Positions 1 through 12,721 of a stretch of DNA of 64,000 bases are shown piece after piece. The notes under the pieces were generated by a model. That model was not told the DNA's origin, did not search any database, and saw only the letters and a program-made list of their open reading frames with translations. Every line of letters begins with the position of its first letter. Positions within the stretch are counted from its first letter, which is position 1. The stretch lies in NCBI GenBank assembly GCA_002914805.1, contig JXTB01000118.1, positions 18,686 to 82,685 on the forward strand. The letters run 5' to 3'. Origin of the DNA: Parasponia andersonii. Lineage: Eukaryota; Streptophyta; Magnoliopsida; Rosales; Cannabaceae. Both the position numbers and the translations under genes were made by a program.

Positions 1-2589
1 ATATTCATATCTACATCAGTTGAACTCTACAACCGTGAAAAAACAAGCATTGGTTTCTAGAGGACCATCAGTGATGTGATTTTGTTTTATATAAGAAACA
101 AAAAATTTATATTGTGAACTACGTATGTTTGTAAGGAAAAAAAAACAAGTGTTTGATATTGTAAACTGTGCATGTTCGTAATTATTCATCAGTGTTGCGA
201 TTGAAAAGGGATTAAACAACAACGACCAGTGTGGTAGGAGTGCTGTAGAAACTTAGGAAGAACCAAAAAAAAAAAAAAAAACCCTCATGAAATTAGGAGG
301 ATACTTCAACTGACTTTTAGTTAATATAGCCATGGAATCAATATTCCACAAGGTTGTTCAATGAAAGCTTGTTCCCCTACCTCACAAAAAATGGGATGTC
401 AACTCCAAATAAGTTAATTGGCTGATCTTAGAAGCCCTATTCCATTCCAAGACCCATTCAAGTATTAAAAAAAAATATATATAAATAATAGAAACTAACT
501 TATATATACTAGTTTCTGGCCACATTATTTCCAAATAAAGTTTAACTCCTTTCATGGCCCAAGCCACGTCCTAGTTCCCCTATACACATTCTAATTTATT
601 ATTCATACTAGAGGCGCTTCTCTAATACTCTTTTTGGTTCAAGGCATATTAGGTCATGCTAGTCACAAGCAGGTACCACTTAATTGGATATAGAGTTTGT
701 AGGGGAAAACAAAAGTACAATTACTCGAGAATTTTGAAATGCCTACATGGTAGTGAACCACCATATTCTTTCTCTCCGTTCATTTTTGCTCCTGATCCAT
801 GCTGTTAATCTATATCCTTACATTGATTGTTTGGATAGGGGTAGCGAAAAAATTTTAACTGAGAAGAAAATTTACAAAGAATTTTGTTAGTGCACCTCAG
901 TCCAAGGCTATTGGTTAAAAACATCTGTGCCAACTAAGATATCTTTGCAGAACATGCAATAATAGAGAGAAGAGAAGCCTAGCAGCTACAAATCCACTCA
1001 AATGTTCTGGAAAAGATGTTTTCTAACTAAGATATTTTAGGAAAAAATACAATGAAAGAGAATAGAGAAGCCTAGCCGCAAAGCATCCACATGAAGGTCT
1101 TTTCAAATTCTCAAAATCACTACTATTAGTTTATTCCTAACACGGTTCAAAGAGGGAAGAAAAGAAAATGGGCGAGAGGTGGGAGCAGAAGGATAAGTGG
1201 GGAACTTATATAGCTTTAAACAGTTGTTTAAGTCTAGCGTTACTAATCAAACAATGTGCTCCTAACTGACTAAGTCTGACTATTAAACTATAAGTTCTTG
1301 TTCCTGGTTGCATAAGTTCAACCATACAAGAGGATTACAATTTATGATATCTAGCAAACACCAAAACCAATTTGACTTCAAAAAGTGTGACATGACCCTC
1401 AACTTCAAGATCTATTTGTCATAATTTTCTCCCCAATTGCCCTTTTTATACATGAAAATGGGTTTGGCCCATTACTGCAGTTAACCAATTCCGCATTCAT
1501 TTCTGCATAACTTTTCTTCCATATAGCCCAAATAATGCAACAAATGGCATGTTCCATAATAAATAAACTCTAGCATAGCTTACCATAGGAAGAAGACCTC
1601 ACCCAATGCATCGTTAACTTGACCAAAATTGACCCAAGTCAAAGCAGGGAAGAGGAGCGAATGCATGAAAGCTTATACCTTAATCGGATTTCCACCATAT
1701 ACAGATGCATCTTTGTCTTACCATTTAAATTTAACCTCAAAAGATCCATAACCCAATCTATCTAATCCCTATCTCCTCAAATCTGGAGGAGGAAAACTTA
1801 TCTAAAGGGACAGCATACACAAGCTGATTTCAGCCAGTTCTGGTACCACCTTCACCTCGTCAAGGGGTAAGAAAATTAACTTTTATGAAGAAGGGCTTGG
1901 GAGATTTGAACTTTAGACGCAAAGTTGGAGTTGGTTGTGGTTAAAAACCATGGTAAACAAGTAAACACAGTAAGAAAATTAACTCGGTCAAAACTACAAC
2001 CATGTAAGTATCTTTTGGGTGATTGATATATGTTGCCTCAGTCTTTCACATTCATTCCTAGCTCTGAATGATTTTAGAGACAAACTAAGGGGAAGAAGAA
2101 AAATACAATACTGTTTGGAATTTCATTTAACTTTTTCTCTTCGTAAGATAAGTAATAATCGTGCGTTTGAATAGAAATGCAAGCAAGAAATTATATGCAT
2201 GATCTAAACAAGATCATCAATTTTCTTTTCCAAAAAAACATAATATATATATATATATATATCGAATCGTAAATTAAACTTTTGGGCAATGGTTATTCGC
2301 TTTACTTAGAACATTAAGACCGGTTAATAATTTAATACTAGTGTCAATCTATCCACCTTGTTTATATTATTGATAATCCATACAATAAAGCGGTCTTTCA
2401 ATAAGTCGCAATTGTGCATTTGAATCAAAATATAAAGCAACAAATTCTTCCGAAAATAAAAATAAAACAACATCCAATCCTAAATTCGAACACGAAACAC
2501 GCAAACACAAGCACGAAACAAAGGACCTCAAATTAGAACCGGAACAAAAACAACAACAAAAGAGACTTGAGCATGGAGAAAGAACTCAC
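1..2589. other. Gene-free left flank, probably intron of the gene at 2590-3075
   Basis: No convincing exon was found on either strand. The first exon of the minus-strand gene at 2590-3075 ends in a good donor, so this stretch is probably its first intron, with the rest of the gene off the left edge. An imperfect tandem duplication with a period of about 92 bp lies at about 925-1110; both copies share 'gagaagcctagc'. An (AT)n run lies at 2243-2262. Confidence 0.5.
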
Positions 2590-3075
2590 AATGGTGGCAA
2601 TTCGCTTAGTGGAAGCCATGAGTACCTTTCCATGATCACCCACCACAAACCCAGCGGGGGGTTTCGGCAGCGGCGTACCATAGTAACCCAAAGACCGCGA
2701 ATCCGACCCCGAAATCGACGACTCAACAGCACCCAAACCAGACTCATCCTCCACAATTTCAACCTCACTGAAGCTCAAACCATCCGACTGTGCGTTGTTG
2801 CCATCGCCATCATCGACAGCTCCGCCGCGCTTGCCCTTTTTCTTCCTCTTCTTATTGGTGGAAGAGGAAGAGCGCTTCTTCTCGACCGGGCCAGTCTGGG
2901 ACTTGGCGGCGGCGGCGACACGGAGAAGGGGGAACCTGTGTGTATTTGTGGAGAGTGAGATTGGGAGAGCAAGGAAGGGGCGTTCATGGCGGAAAGAGAG
3001 GGAGCAAGTGTAGTTGGGTTTGGGAGTTGTGGTGGAGATTGAGACTGAGACTGAGATCGAGTTTGAGAGAGCCAT
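2590..3075 (-). CDS. First exon of an unrecognised, probably plastid-targeted protein (partial gene)
   Basis: The exon has 162 codons from an ATG at 3075 to a GTGAGT donor at 2589, ending in phase 0. Residues 1-55 are rich in Ser and Thr, nearly free of acidic residues and end in a Leu-Arg-Val-Ala-Ala-type segment, as in a chloroplast transit peptide. A strongly basic stretch follows at 66-84 (KKR...KKRKKKGKR), then a Ser/Asp/Glu-rich linker. The last 35 residues look like the start of a folded domain (YYGTPLPKPPAGFVVGD, then VLMASTKRIATI). An in-frame ATG 29 codons upstream exists, but the peptide before it does not look like a targeting sequence, so the inner start was chosen. I do not recognise the family with confidence and assign no function. 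No second exon could be found to the left. A MITE lies about 140 bp upstream of the start. Confidence 0.7.
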
Positions 3076-3214
3076 TTCTGAATACTTAAGCAGGGGATTG
3101 TGTTGCCGGTTGCCCCGACACGGAGGGAGTCTTGTATTGATCGTCGTTCGCTTTGTGCGCACCTCGCATTGGCGGTAGACTAATGAGCAACGACATGATA
3201 TTTCAGAAAAATAA

Positions 3215-3699
3215 AGGTTTATGGCACGAATGGTCCCGAACTATCCAATTTGTGTCATTTTGGTACTCGGAGGTTTCAATTATTACAATTAAACTTTTTA
3301 ATTTTCTGATATGAAACAATATGATCATTAAAATTAAATTTTTTACCAAAAATACACGTGAAGAGCACGTTCTAACATCTTAAATATAATTTTAGGAAAA
3401 TAAACTAAACAAAAAGATTTAGGGATAAAAAAAAAGATGTATTTGTATTTTTTAGGGTTTCCAATACTATAAATTTAGAAATAACTTTTTTGGAATTCCC
3501 AAAGTAATATTCAAATACACTTTTCAGATTCTATCACATGCTCCTCGTGTGTGCTTTTGCTCAAAAATTTAATAGCATATTGTAATTTCTAAATTACTTC
3601 AAATTAAAAAGTTCAAAGGGTTTAATTGTTACAATTGGAACTTTGAAGAGCAAATTGACACAAAATGGATAGTTCAAAGACCATTCGTTTTATTAACCT
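3215..3699. mobile_element. MITE-like terminal-inverted-repeat element, family A copy 1
   Basis: About 485 bp. The left end (GGTTTATGGCACGAATGGTC, 3216-3235) is closely matched by the reverse complement of the right end (AGGTTAATAAAACGAATGGTC-like, to about 3699). The inverted similarity continues inward for about 70 bp through an 'AACTATCCATTTTG'-like segment. No coding capacity. The flanks 'agaaaaataa' and 'agaaaataat' could be a decayed target duplication. A second copy lies at 13101-13631. Confidence 0.65.
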
Positions 3700-4638
3700 A
3701 GAAAATAATAATAGTTAAATGCTTAAAAAAATACATTTTTTGTAATTTAGAACTTAAGTTTTGAATTTTGAAAAATTGTAGAGTATAAGTTCCAAATTTC
3801 TAAGAAATTATATCATCCACATATGAAATGATGAATTTATTCCTCGTTAGGTGCTAAAATTTATCTTTCAATAGCATAAATCACTCAAAATTAATACTAA
3901 GGGTATTTTATATGTTGAAACATTCATCTGTAGAGGTATAATTTTACAGAATTTAAAACTCGAGATTTAAATAGGAAAAAGTGCATAACTCAAGGTCCTT
4001 TTTTTAATTTAACCTAAAAATTTCCATTCAGACGTGGTTATCACTATACTATGATTACGACCACATAATAAAATTCTATTATACAAAAGGGAAATACTCT
4101 GTGTTATATCGTAGTTCAATTTTACTTAATTATACATGTATTATATGCGTACATACCCTAAAATTATATAGTCGAATTATGTATTTTCGTCAAAGATAAT
4201 TGAAAATACTCGTAAATTGAAAATACTCGTACTTTTGAATTAAAATGGGTTATACTATATGTATCTTTTGGTCATATACAATACTTCTCACCAATTTCTT
4301 TATTTTGTATTTGTTTATCCAAATTTAATTAATTTTTGTTATTTACAATGTAATACTAATTTTTTACTATTAAACACTTAATCAATTATCAATAACATAT
4401 AAAATATTTCTTAAGAATGCTCAACATGCCAGGCCAAACCGATTAATCAAAAATTAGATATCTAATTGATTGGATGTTAAATTTTAGATTTTAATTGGAA
4501 TAGTTTAGTTAGTAAATCTCATAGTAAAAAATTCAATTAAAATCAAACATTCTAATATTTGAAATCTTAAAAAGTTGGTTCCTCTATCGTAATTAAAATA
4601 TTAAAAATAAATTTAAAAAAACCGATACATGAGGTGAG

Positions 4639-4677
<39 letters not shown>

Positions 4678-5322
4678 AGTGGGCGGGTTAAAAAACAAGA
4701 CAAAGGAATAAGACATCTTCAAAATTAAGTGGGATAAGAAATGGATTTCTAATACTTCTACCTCCGAAAACAAAAAAGAATTATAAAAACGAAAAAAGAC
4801 ATCTAGTACTACATTTTGATAAATAATACCAAGAATACTACGTATGTCCAAATTTTTACTTATTTTTGTACCACTTTTTTTTAGAAAAATAACAAATTCT
4901 TACTAAAAAGACCAAATAACGTCTTAGAGTTGCTTTTTTTTTTTCTCGTTTCTTTTTACTACTAGTTTATTTGTAGTTGATCACTCTTAAAACTAATTAC
5001 CAATTTATTATTAAAAATCATAAACTAATTGATTTTTAGAAACTAAAAACTAAATTGGTTATTAAAAACCAACCATATTAATTTCTACCATAAATATCAT
5101 AACTATTTAGTTAATAAAAACTGAAAATCAAATTAGTTTCTATCATAAACAGTATAACTATTTGGTTAATTCAATTATTGATTACTATAAATTAATTTGG
5201 TTATTGGAAACTAGCTGCCAACATCCAAAAATTAATATATAATTACTTCAAAGTTATAATTACCTAATTTGAGAACTTAGATCATATTCTTGAGTGTCAT
5301 TGTTCAATACCTCACCAAATTC
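3700..5322. other. AT-rich intergenic DNA
   Basis: No gene seen. There is a poly-A run near 4648-4674. At about 4960-5220, 'aactaaa...ttggttatt' and 'taactatttggtt' phrases recur. These resemble the degenerate 'actagtaaccaa' repeats seen at 5990-6200, 29470-29690, 33800-34030, 35745-35960 and 51590-51800. Confidence 0.5.
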
Positions 5323-5790
5323 TTGTTATAGGGTATTCTACAAAAAAGGAAATCACAATAGCTTTCAAGAAACTTTTATTGTTTCTTAAGATTTAAAATA
5401 GAAACTACAATGACTTCTAGGAAACTTTCGTAATTTCTTGTGATTTACTTAGTTATAAAGCATTCTGTTAAAAGAAAACCACAATGATTTAAAGATTTTC
5501 TGTGATTTATTTAGCTATAGAACATTTTGTAAAAAAGAAACCATAATAGTTCCTGAAAATATTCGCAGTTTAATGTGATTTATTTACGTACAGAACATTT
5601 GGCTGAAAGAAACTAAACTGGTTTACAAAAAACCTTTGTGCTTTCCTGTTGACCAAACTTACGTACAAAACATACAGCTAAAATAAACTAAATTGATTTC
5701 TAGGAAACCTACAGAACATTCCACTAATAGGAAACCAAATTAAGTCAAATTGGTTATCAAGAAACCTTCACAGTTTTTTGTTAAAAAAAA
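5323..5790. repeat. Degenerate tandem array, unit about 60-73 bp
   Basis: About six diverged units. Unit starts with 'gtgattta' or a variant are visible at 5440, 5502, 5575 and 5648, giving spacings of 62, 73 and 73 bp. Each unit carries an 'AGAACATT' or variant phrase, then 'AAAGAAACCA', then a 'TAGGAAACCTT' or variant phrase. It contains no ORF and is not related to the flanking genes. Confidence 0.65.
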
Positions 5791-6787
5791 AAAAACCTCA
5801 TTTACTAAAATATCACCGCATTTTCTAAGTATTCACAAAAATGCTATAAAAAAGGTCAAACAGATTTTTATTATTTTTGAAAGATCATAAATTTGATAAT
5901 ATTTTTTGAAAAATAGGTATACATATCCAAAACCCTGATAAAAATAAAATAGGTCAGATTTTTTTCCAATTCTTGCACTATTTTTCAAAAGAATAACATT
6001 TAAAAAAAAAACTAGAAAGATACCACTTTTAAAATAATTACTAATTACTAGTATTTGAAAGCTGATTATCAATTACTAATTACCAGTTGTATACTAATTA
6101 TAAATACATTTAATTACTAATTACCAATGCTCGAAAATTAATTATCAGTTACTAATTATTATTTTAAAAAATGATATTTTCTAAAAAAAATTAAATATGA
6201 TATTTTTAAAAAAATACGTGAGAAAAAACTGAGTCCACCGTATATAAAGCCTAATTTTAACAAAAGAATTTTCAATTTACTTTACTAGTGACCAAATTCG
6301 GAATATGTAAAATATAAATGCTAAGAAAAAATTAAGTTTGAGATTTGGAAATGTGGTCCTATTTAGAAAATGGGTAGGAGAGGAAAAAATATGGGTGGCT
6401 TTATGGTAATTTCCTATAAAAAGAAAAACGCAGATATTTAAAAAAAATTAGAACGTGGGGGATTTCTAGTTATCCCAATACTAAAATTATAAACAACTTG
6501 TCACAGCAGTCCCTAGTTAGCTACCATAAAATTCCACATCATTTACTCGAATCACCACCACCAAAAGAGTTATTATAAACAAATCCAACCCAAGAGAAGG
6601 GGCATCCACACCACATCATTAAAATTACAAACAAAATTGTTAAAATGTATTTTAAATTTTAGCAAAGAGTGCTTAAATAAAAAAATAACGATCAAAAATA
6701 AATTACAAGGAACAAGAAGCGTTTAATGGAGCTAACTAAATTTTGCGCCGCTTTCCACTTACTTGTAGTATCATCTCAGCAACCTAT
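5791..6787. other. AT-rich intergenic DNA and 3' flank of the biotin carboxylase gene
   Basis: At 5990-6200 there is another copy of the 'taattactaattaccagt' degenerate repeat, flanked by 'atattttctaaaaaa' phrases in opposite orientations. About 6500-6787 should hold the 3' UTR of the minus-strand gene that stops at 6788. No single poly-A signal stands out. Confidence 0.45.
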
Positions 6788-9279
6788 CTAAGCAGTAGCA
6801 GTTGTTAGTTCTTTGGCCGGACTTGCCCGCACTATCTTCTGGGGCTGTGCCAACAAAAATCAATTTTGTCTATTAATATTTTACGAGATAACAATTTGAC
6901 AGTCCGGAAAAATAAAAAAGGAGTATAAGAAAAACAGGGAGAACAAAAAAGTGTTGGAGACACATTGACTCCTCAACTTTTCAATTCTTTGCGAAGTCGA
7001 CCAATATTTCACCCATCTTAGTTTTTCAGACGGGATTTGACATGTGTAGGCTGCAAGATTCAACAATTTTTTTACGAAATTCTAATGCCTACCCTCCTTA
7101 ACAAAATCACACGGTTGCCATTCGAATTATGTCTAAGAAAAGGGGTATTCAAAAGACTGCAAAGTTTAAGGAGGCAATGTACCAAACGATTTTATAGGGG
7201 GAATGTCCCAAAGAGCATCATAGTTTAAGAGGCAAAATTTAATTTACTGAAACAAATAAGCTTGTCACTTACCTCTGCTAACTCTTGCTCATGTTTTGGG
7301 ATAAAAGCAGTATCAACGTTTCCATTTTTGAAGTCCTTAAAAAAATAGATAAATGGTGTATGAGACAGATTTGGAGTTGAAACTACAATGCTTTTATTTG
7401 TTATTATTACAAACAATAAAAATTAAACGACAATTGACAAGAGCGTTTGCTGCTTACCTCTATATCGAGGATAAGTTTGTGGTATTCGATGGTAGTAGGA
7501 ACCCCTGTGGATTTCAAATACAATAAAATTCAAATTGCAATATCCCACCAAGATAACTATCCAAATTGTTCATTGAAAAGGGTAAAAAAATACTTAAAAA
7601 AACACATATATTGACCTGTAATAATGGTGTCATCAAGAGCCCTCTTCATGCGCTCAATTGCCTTTTCTCTTGTTGGTGCCCATACAATAAGCTATATTGA
7701 GACCATAGAAGCAGTGATTAGAATTTAGAAACATCACAAATCAACACATTTTCTTGTGTACTAACACCAAAGTAATGACACATAAGTGGATAAATTTTTC
7801 ATATCAATTTTAAGAAGGTGAAAAGGGTTGCTTCTCAAAAGTGCTTGACACAGAATTCAATACAAAGCCAAAAGTAATTCTTTAAAAATCTACAACAAAT
7901 ACCAAACTGGAACAAACATTTGCTAATAAAAGCTCTGACATACCTTTCCAAGAAGGGAATCATAGCTTGGAGGAACCACATAATCAGGATAAACATGGCT
8001 ATCCATTCTAACAAAAGGGCCTCCAGATGGCAAGTATGCTGTTATTCTTCCTGAAAGCCAAAAGGAAAAGAAATCCACAATAAGACATTGTACTACAAAT
8101 GTCTATCAGAGACTTGACCAACAGATCAGTCTATGTATGATGTGAAGTAATCTTAAAAATATGGGATCCTTGCGGACATTATTGGTGAGTTCATCAGTTA
8201 ATTTGCAATTGCAAGCAACTAAGGACCACAGGCCCACAGGCACTCACTCCCTTAAAACATACCAGGACCAGGTCGGAATCCTTTAAAAGCNAGAAACCTC
8301 TTTCATCCAAAAGAAACTCAACAGTTCCAACACCTATATAGCCTATAGATGCGGCAGCAGCAACTGCTGCATCACCCATGGCTTTCCGCAACTCTGGGGT
8401 TAATGCAGGAGAGGGTGCTTCTTCCAGCAGTTTTTGATTCCGTCTCTATATAAACAAACATATTCAGCAATTGTAACTCAATTGAGCAAAGATTTTTATA
8501 AAAAATGCATCATAATCCTAGAAGTACAATTAGATGTCTATAAAATTCTTTATAACTTGGAGAGGAAGAAGAAACTTGACAACACAAAGCGGCACAGATA
8601 TTTAATAAAAAACACCATTAAGAGTTGAAGACAACCTATCAACATAAAGAGCAACACAATCAGCAATTAATCGATTTATTTGCCCATGACTTTTCTTTAT
8701 TGAGCTAAGTGGCTATAGAACTTAAGGAGCATTCCAAATGACTAATCAAATAAAATGGCATTAAGTTATGCCTCAGATGCTACTATATAAGGAAGATTAA
8801 GATATTTACTAAATTGAAAGTGGAGGTCTAACTTTTTTCCACAACTTAAAACTTATTAAATTTAACACAGAGCTAGCCATTAATGCCTTTTTTCACCCTT
8901 TTAGGTGGTCCAATCATTTTTTTAACTGAAAATCAAGACATTAAGCAGGTTTTTATCTTGATAATAGAACTTCTCTCAGATTAATTCAACAAGTTATGTA
9001 TCGATAGGAAGTAACAAGCCATGAGGTTTGTTGATGGTACCTGTATGCTGCAATCACGTTCTCCAAAGTGAACAACATTTCCATATTTATCTGCAAGAAC
9101 CTGGAAACCATTTGACAAACCAGAGATTAATATAACATTTTCAAGATGGCATGCAATGAATTACTGATTCAACAAAAAATCAGAAGTTTTGAAATGTACC
9201 TAAATTACACTCGACAGCTTAACATATAATAGCGTGTATGATAATGATACAGTCATATTTAAACATTAAAGCTATTCAC

Positions 9280-9313
<34 letters not shown>

Positions 9314-12300
9314 AAAAACACAAAACAAAACAACTAGGCACCACTTGCAGGATAACTCTATCATTCTTCTCCTACATGTATGATACTGATACAGCCATAT
9401 TTAAACGTTAAAGCTCTTCAATAAGAGAGAGAGAGAGAGAAGAAAATAAAAGCAAAAGACAGAGAGAGAAGAAAATAAAAGCAAACCAAAACAAAACAAC
9501 TAGGCACCACATGCAGGATAACTCTATCATTCTTCTCCTACACGTTGTGAACGATCTCATAAAAAACATGGGCAAAAACCAGTACATTAGTACATTAGAT
9601 CCACAATACTCTACCGTTCCACTCACATAAATCAAATTTCTCCAATCATGTCTAAATTGAGATCAAAGTAAAGAAATGCTGGGCAAGTTTTTCTTCCTAA
9701 AGTAACAATTAACCAGAATGTATTCCACTATTGCAATCTTCAAGAGTGGTCATTTTAAGCAATCCATTTCTGTAAGAACTTATATTTTAAGATCCCGAAC
9801 TTCAGATTTCAAAAAATGTTGTACATCTGCAATGTATTATAGCATTTTGTGTGTGTGTGTTTTATCAATCATTAGGATTTATTAATGAGTATTACCTGAA
9901 ATTCAATGTGCCTTGGATTTTGGATGTACTTTTCCAAATAAACTCCATCATTTCCAAAAGCAGCTGCAGCCTCACTCTTAGCTTGCTGAAAACAATTCAA
10001 AACCAAACTCAGTTGAGGAAAAATCTTCAACAAGAAAGACTCATACGCAACTAGTTAGTTAAGAGAGAGCGGTTATTATAACCAGGCTCATATCTTTTGG
10101 GAGCTCAGGCCTACATGACAGGGCCCCACCAATTTCATTCCTTAACACTGGAATATTGCACATGGTAACAACCAGGGATAGTTACAAGATTGGCTATTAT
10201 CAAAAGATATATTTTAATGGAGCTCAGATCCACAAGACAATCGTAATAAAGCACAAAAGAAAAACCAAAATCACTTCAAGGATAATACCTGTAACAACTT
10301 AACGAACTCATCAGGTTCTTTAGCGAGACGCATGCCACGTCCTCCACCACCTGCTGTTGCCTTTAAGATATAAATACTTGTCAGTTCCATGGGATATAAG
10401 GCGGGTTACACTAACAGATGAGACTCAAATTAATGCTTTGAACCGGCGGAAGGTTTCCTTGGTGATTAAGACCGATGCTGTAGAGAATGTTTTACCTTGA
10501 TCATTACAGGAAAGCCAATCTCATGGGCAAGCTTGATTGCTTCCTCTGTGCTCTGATATATAGCAACATCATTCACAATTCAACCAAATGACTATATAAT
10601 TAACTTCGTAATAGCTTAGAAAAATCCAAAGGATCTTGAAAATTTGAGACCTAGAATCAAGTAGGATACCTGAAGCAATCCATCACTTCCCGGTACTGTT
10701 GGAACACCTGCTTTCTTCATTGTATCTCTTGCAGTTGATTTGTCACCCATAACACGGATACTATCAGGCTGCAAAAGGTAACAGATTATAAATTATTTAA
10801 GTCCCAAATAATGGTAATCGGCAGTAATTATTAATGTCATAAGTAATTATCAAAATGAAAATGATTTCTGTAAATCATGGATTCTAATAATATCTTCATA
10901 ACCTGTTTTTCTTTTCTTTTTTTTTTTTCTTTTTTCTTATTTCTTCCATAAAGTATATCTTGATGAGTTCATCAATCCTATAAGATCTGAAAGAAAAAGA
11001 AACGTCCTGATAATAATACTGTCAATAATACAACCAAAATATTTTGAAAGACAATGGTTGTAAAAGGATAAGTTTTTCTTAACCTGATATATCTGTGCAT
11101 TCTTAACCTGATATATCAATGCATTAGTGATAGCTCCATTTTCATGGAATTATCTAGTACTTATTTGTCTTTGATTTTTGCTTTGTTCTATTTGTTTTCT
11201 TAGTTTTCTTTGAGTTATTTTGATGTTTTCTTTATGTTTTGGTGCAGGTTGAAGAAGAAATCAAATTGGAGGTCATTTGGACGAAAATGGAGTAAAAAGA
11301 AGCCGAGATCCAGCAAGTGTGGCGCAGCTGCGCCACAAAATGGTGCAAGCTGCACCACAGGAACAGAATGCTAGTCATGCGTGTATGTTACATGTAACAT
11401 ATTGAGCTACTAGGTACAGAATTTACTTGAAACTTGGACAGAGAAAATCTACATCAGATTTCTTGTCCTTTTTTTTTAAAAGAAAAAGAAATAAGGAAAA
11501 ATTAAAAATAAAATCTGCATTAGATTATGTGATTCAAGGCAAATTCCACATTAGATTTCTCGGTTCGCGATGGTAATAGGTTATTGTTAATTTGTCAATA
11601 GGGTATAAAATTCACAGCACTTAAATTAATTGAGCTACTCACATTAGGTCCAATAAAGTTGATACCATGTTCTCTGCACATTTCAACAAATAACGCATTC
11701 TCGGCAAGGAAACCATATCCAGGATGCAACATTGTACACCCACGACTGATGGCAGCAGATAGAACATTTGGAATGACTAAATACCTGGAAAAAATAAAGG
11801 ACAAATTCACAAATTAAATAGTCACCACTGATGACAATAAATAGGATAAAAATGAATGAGAACGAAAAACAGATAAAAGAAAGAAAAAATCACAATCACT
11901 TACGACTGATTGCTTGGTGCTTCACCTATGCAAACTGATTCATCAGCTAATTTCACATGAAGCGCGTCCTTGTCTATGGTCGAGTAAACTGCCACACAAG
12001 GTATTCCCAACTCATGAGCAGTTCTAATAATTCGAACGGCTATTTCTCCTCTATTCGCCACAAGAATTTTATCCGCCCGGCATGTAGCATGGAGAGCTCC
12101 TCCTGACTTCTTAGACTTAAAGCTAACATGGACCCCCTGAGCTCTTTGCCTAGGAAAGTTCACTTTATTCCCCACCATAAAACTACATTGGGAACTCCTA
12201 ATTCTTTGGGTTCTCCACATAAACAAACCCTTCATTGAATATAAGAAAACATAAATTAACAAATTCAGGCAAACAGAATCAAAGTTTTAAAAAAAAAAAA

Positions 12301-12721
12301 AAGTAATCATAGTGTTAATCACTCCTTCATGTAGCAATATACAACGATTGGGATAAGGATACTATCCACGTGTCATATTCCCATTTGTTGCAAACTAGTA
12401 TCATAGAATCCACCATTATTAAATTTTAACAGGCACAGCTTCTCCTAGATAATTAGACAAATTAGAGCTGAAGCTATCATTTTTGATCATGTATATACAC
12501 ATACATATGGTTGGGTTTGATGGAATAAAGACAAGATTTGGAAATTTAATGTGAACCCATTTCAATTGAAGCTAATCAGAACAAAACCCAACTTTCCAAA
12601 TCCAAAAATAACATATTTTATAAGAAAAAGAAAGATAGCAAGTAAGGAGGGAAGAAGGAAGTGTCTGTCCACTTACAGGAGGCGAAGTAACAGATTTGCA
12701 GATAGGCATTGTGGCGTCCAT
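6788..12721 (-). CDS. CAC2: Plastid acetyl-CoA carboxylase, biotin carboxylase subunit
   Basis: Carboxylates biotin on BCCP with ATP and bicarbonate, the first half-reaction of heteromeric acetyl-CoA carboxylase, which makes malonyl-CoA for fatty acid synthesis in the plastid stroma. Exons, 5' to 3' on the minus strand: 12721-12677, 12229-11904, 11784-11643, 10768-10670, 10552-10496, 10360-10289, 9985-9896, 9100-9041, 8445-8292, [N], 8290-8263, 8050-7944, 7691-7616, 7504-7458, 7335-7273, 6844-6788. All junctions are GT-AG and keep frame. The N-terminus ([15 protein letters not shown]) looks like a transit peptide; the mature part opens at [13 protein letters not shown]. The glycine-rich ATP loop GGGGRG is at residues 227-232. 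About 473 residues are visible, against 537 in Arabidopsis. About 60 residues, including the expected EMNTRIQVEHPVTE catalytic segment, are absent at one N (8291), most simply an assembly collapse. Confidence 0.95.
8291..8291. other. Single N marking a collapsed assembly gap inside the CAC2 gene
   Basis: On the minus strand the bases before the N encode ...FLLDERGF and those after it encode [10 protein letters not shown], in the right frame and followed by a GTATGT donor. In the family these two segments are about 60 residues apart. About 180 nt of coding sequence, plus any intron there, is therefore missing from the assembly at this base. Confidence 0.85.
9237..9545. repeat. Tandem duplication carrying a (GA)n microsatellite, CAC2 intron
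   Basis: Copy 1 (9237-9378) and copy 2 (9379 to about 9545) both run from 'tatgatantgatacag', through an (AG)n tract, to 'ctatcattcttctcctaca'. They differ mainly in microsatellite length and an extra purine-rich insert in copy 2. It lies in the intron between the exons at 9896-9985 and 9041-9100. Confidence 0.85.
11130..11400. repeat. LTR-like relic with paired palindromes in a CAC2 intron
   Basis: A GC-richer patch in an AT-rich intron. It contains 'ttggtgcaggttgaagaag', a phrase I associate with Ty3/gypsy LTRs. A perfect 20-bp palindrome follows (TGTGGCGCAGCTGCGCCACA, 11318-11337), then a near palindrome with arms TGGTGCA/TGCACCA at 11341-11357. The element assignment is from memory only, and no ends could be set. 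Confidence 0.35.

Noticed and set aside
2632-3089. Plus-strand frames opposite the partial plastid gene
   Set aside because: Mirror frames of a GC-richer exon; Arg-rich composition typical of antisense shadows.
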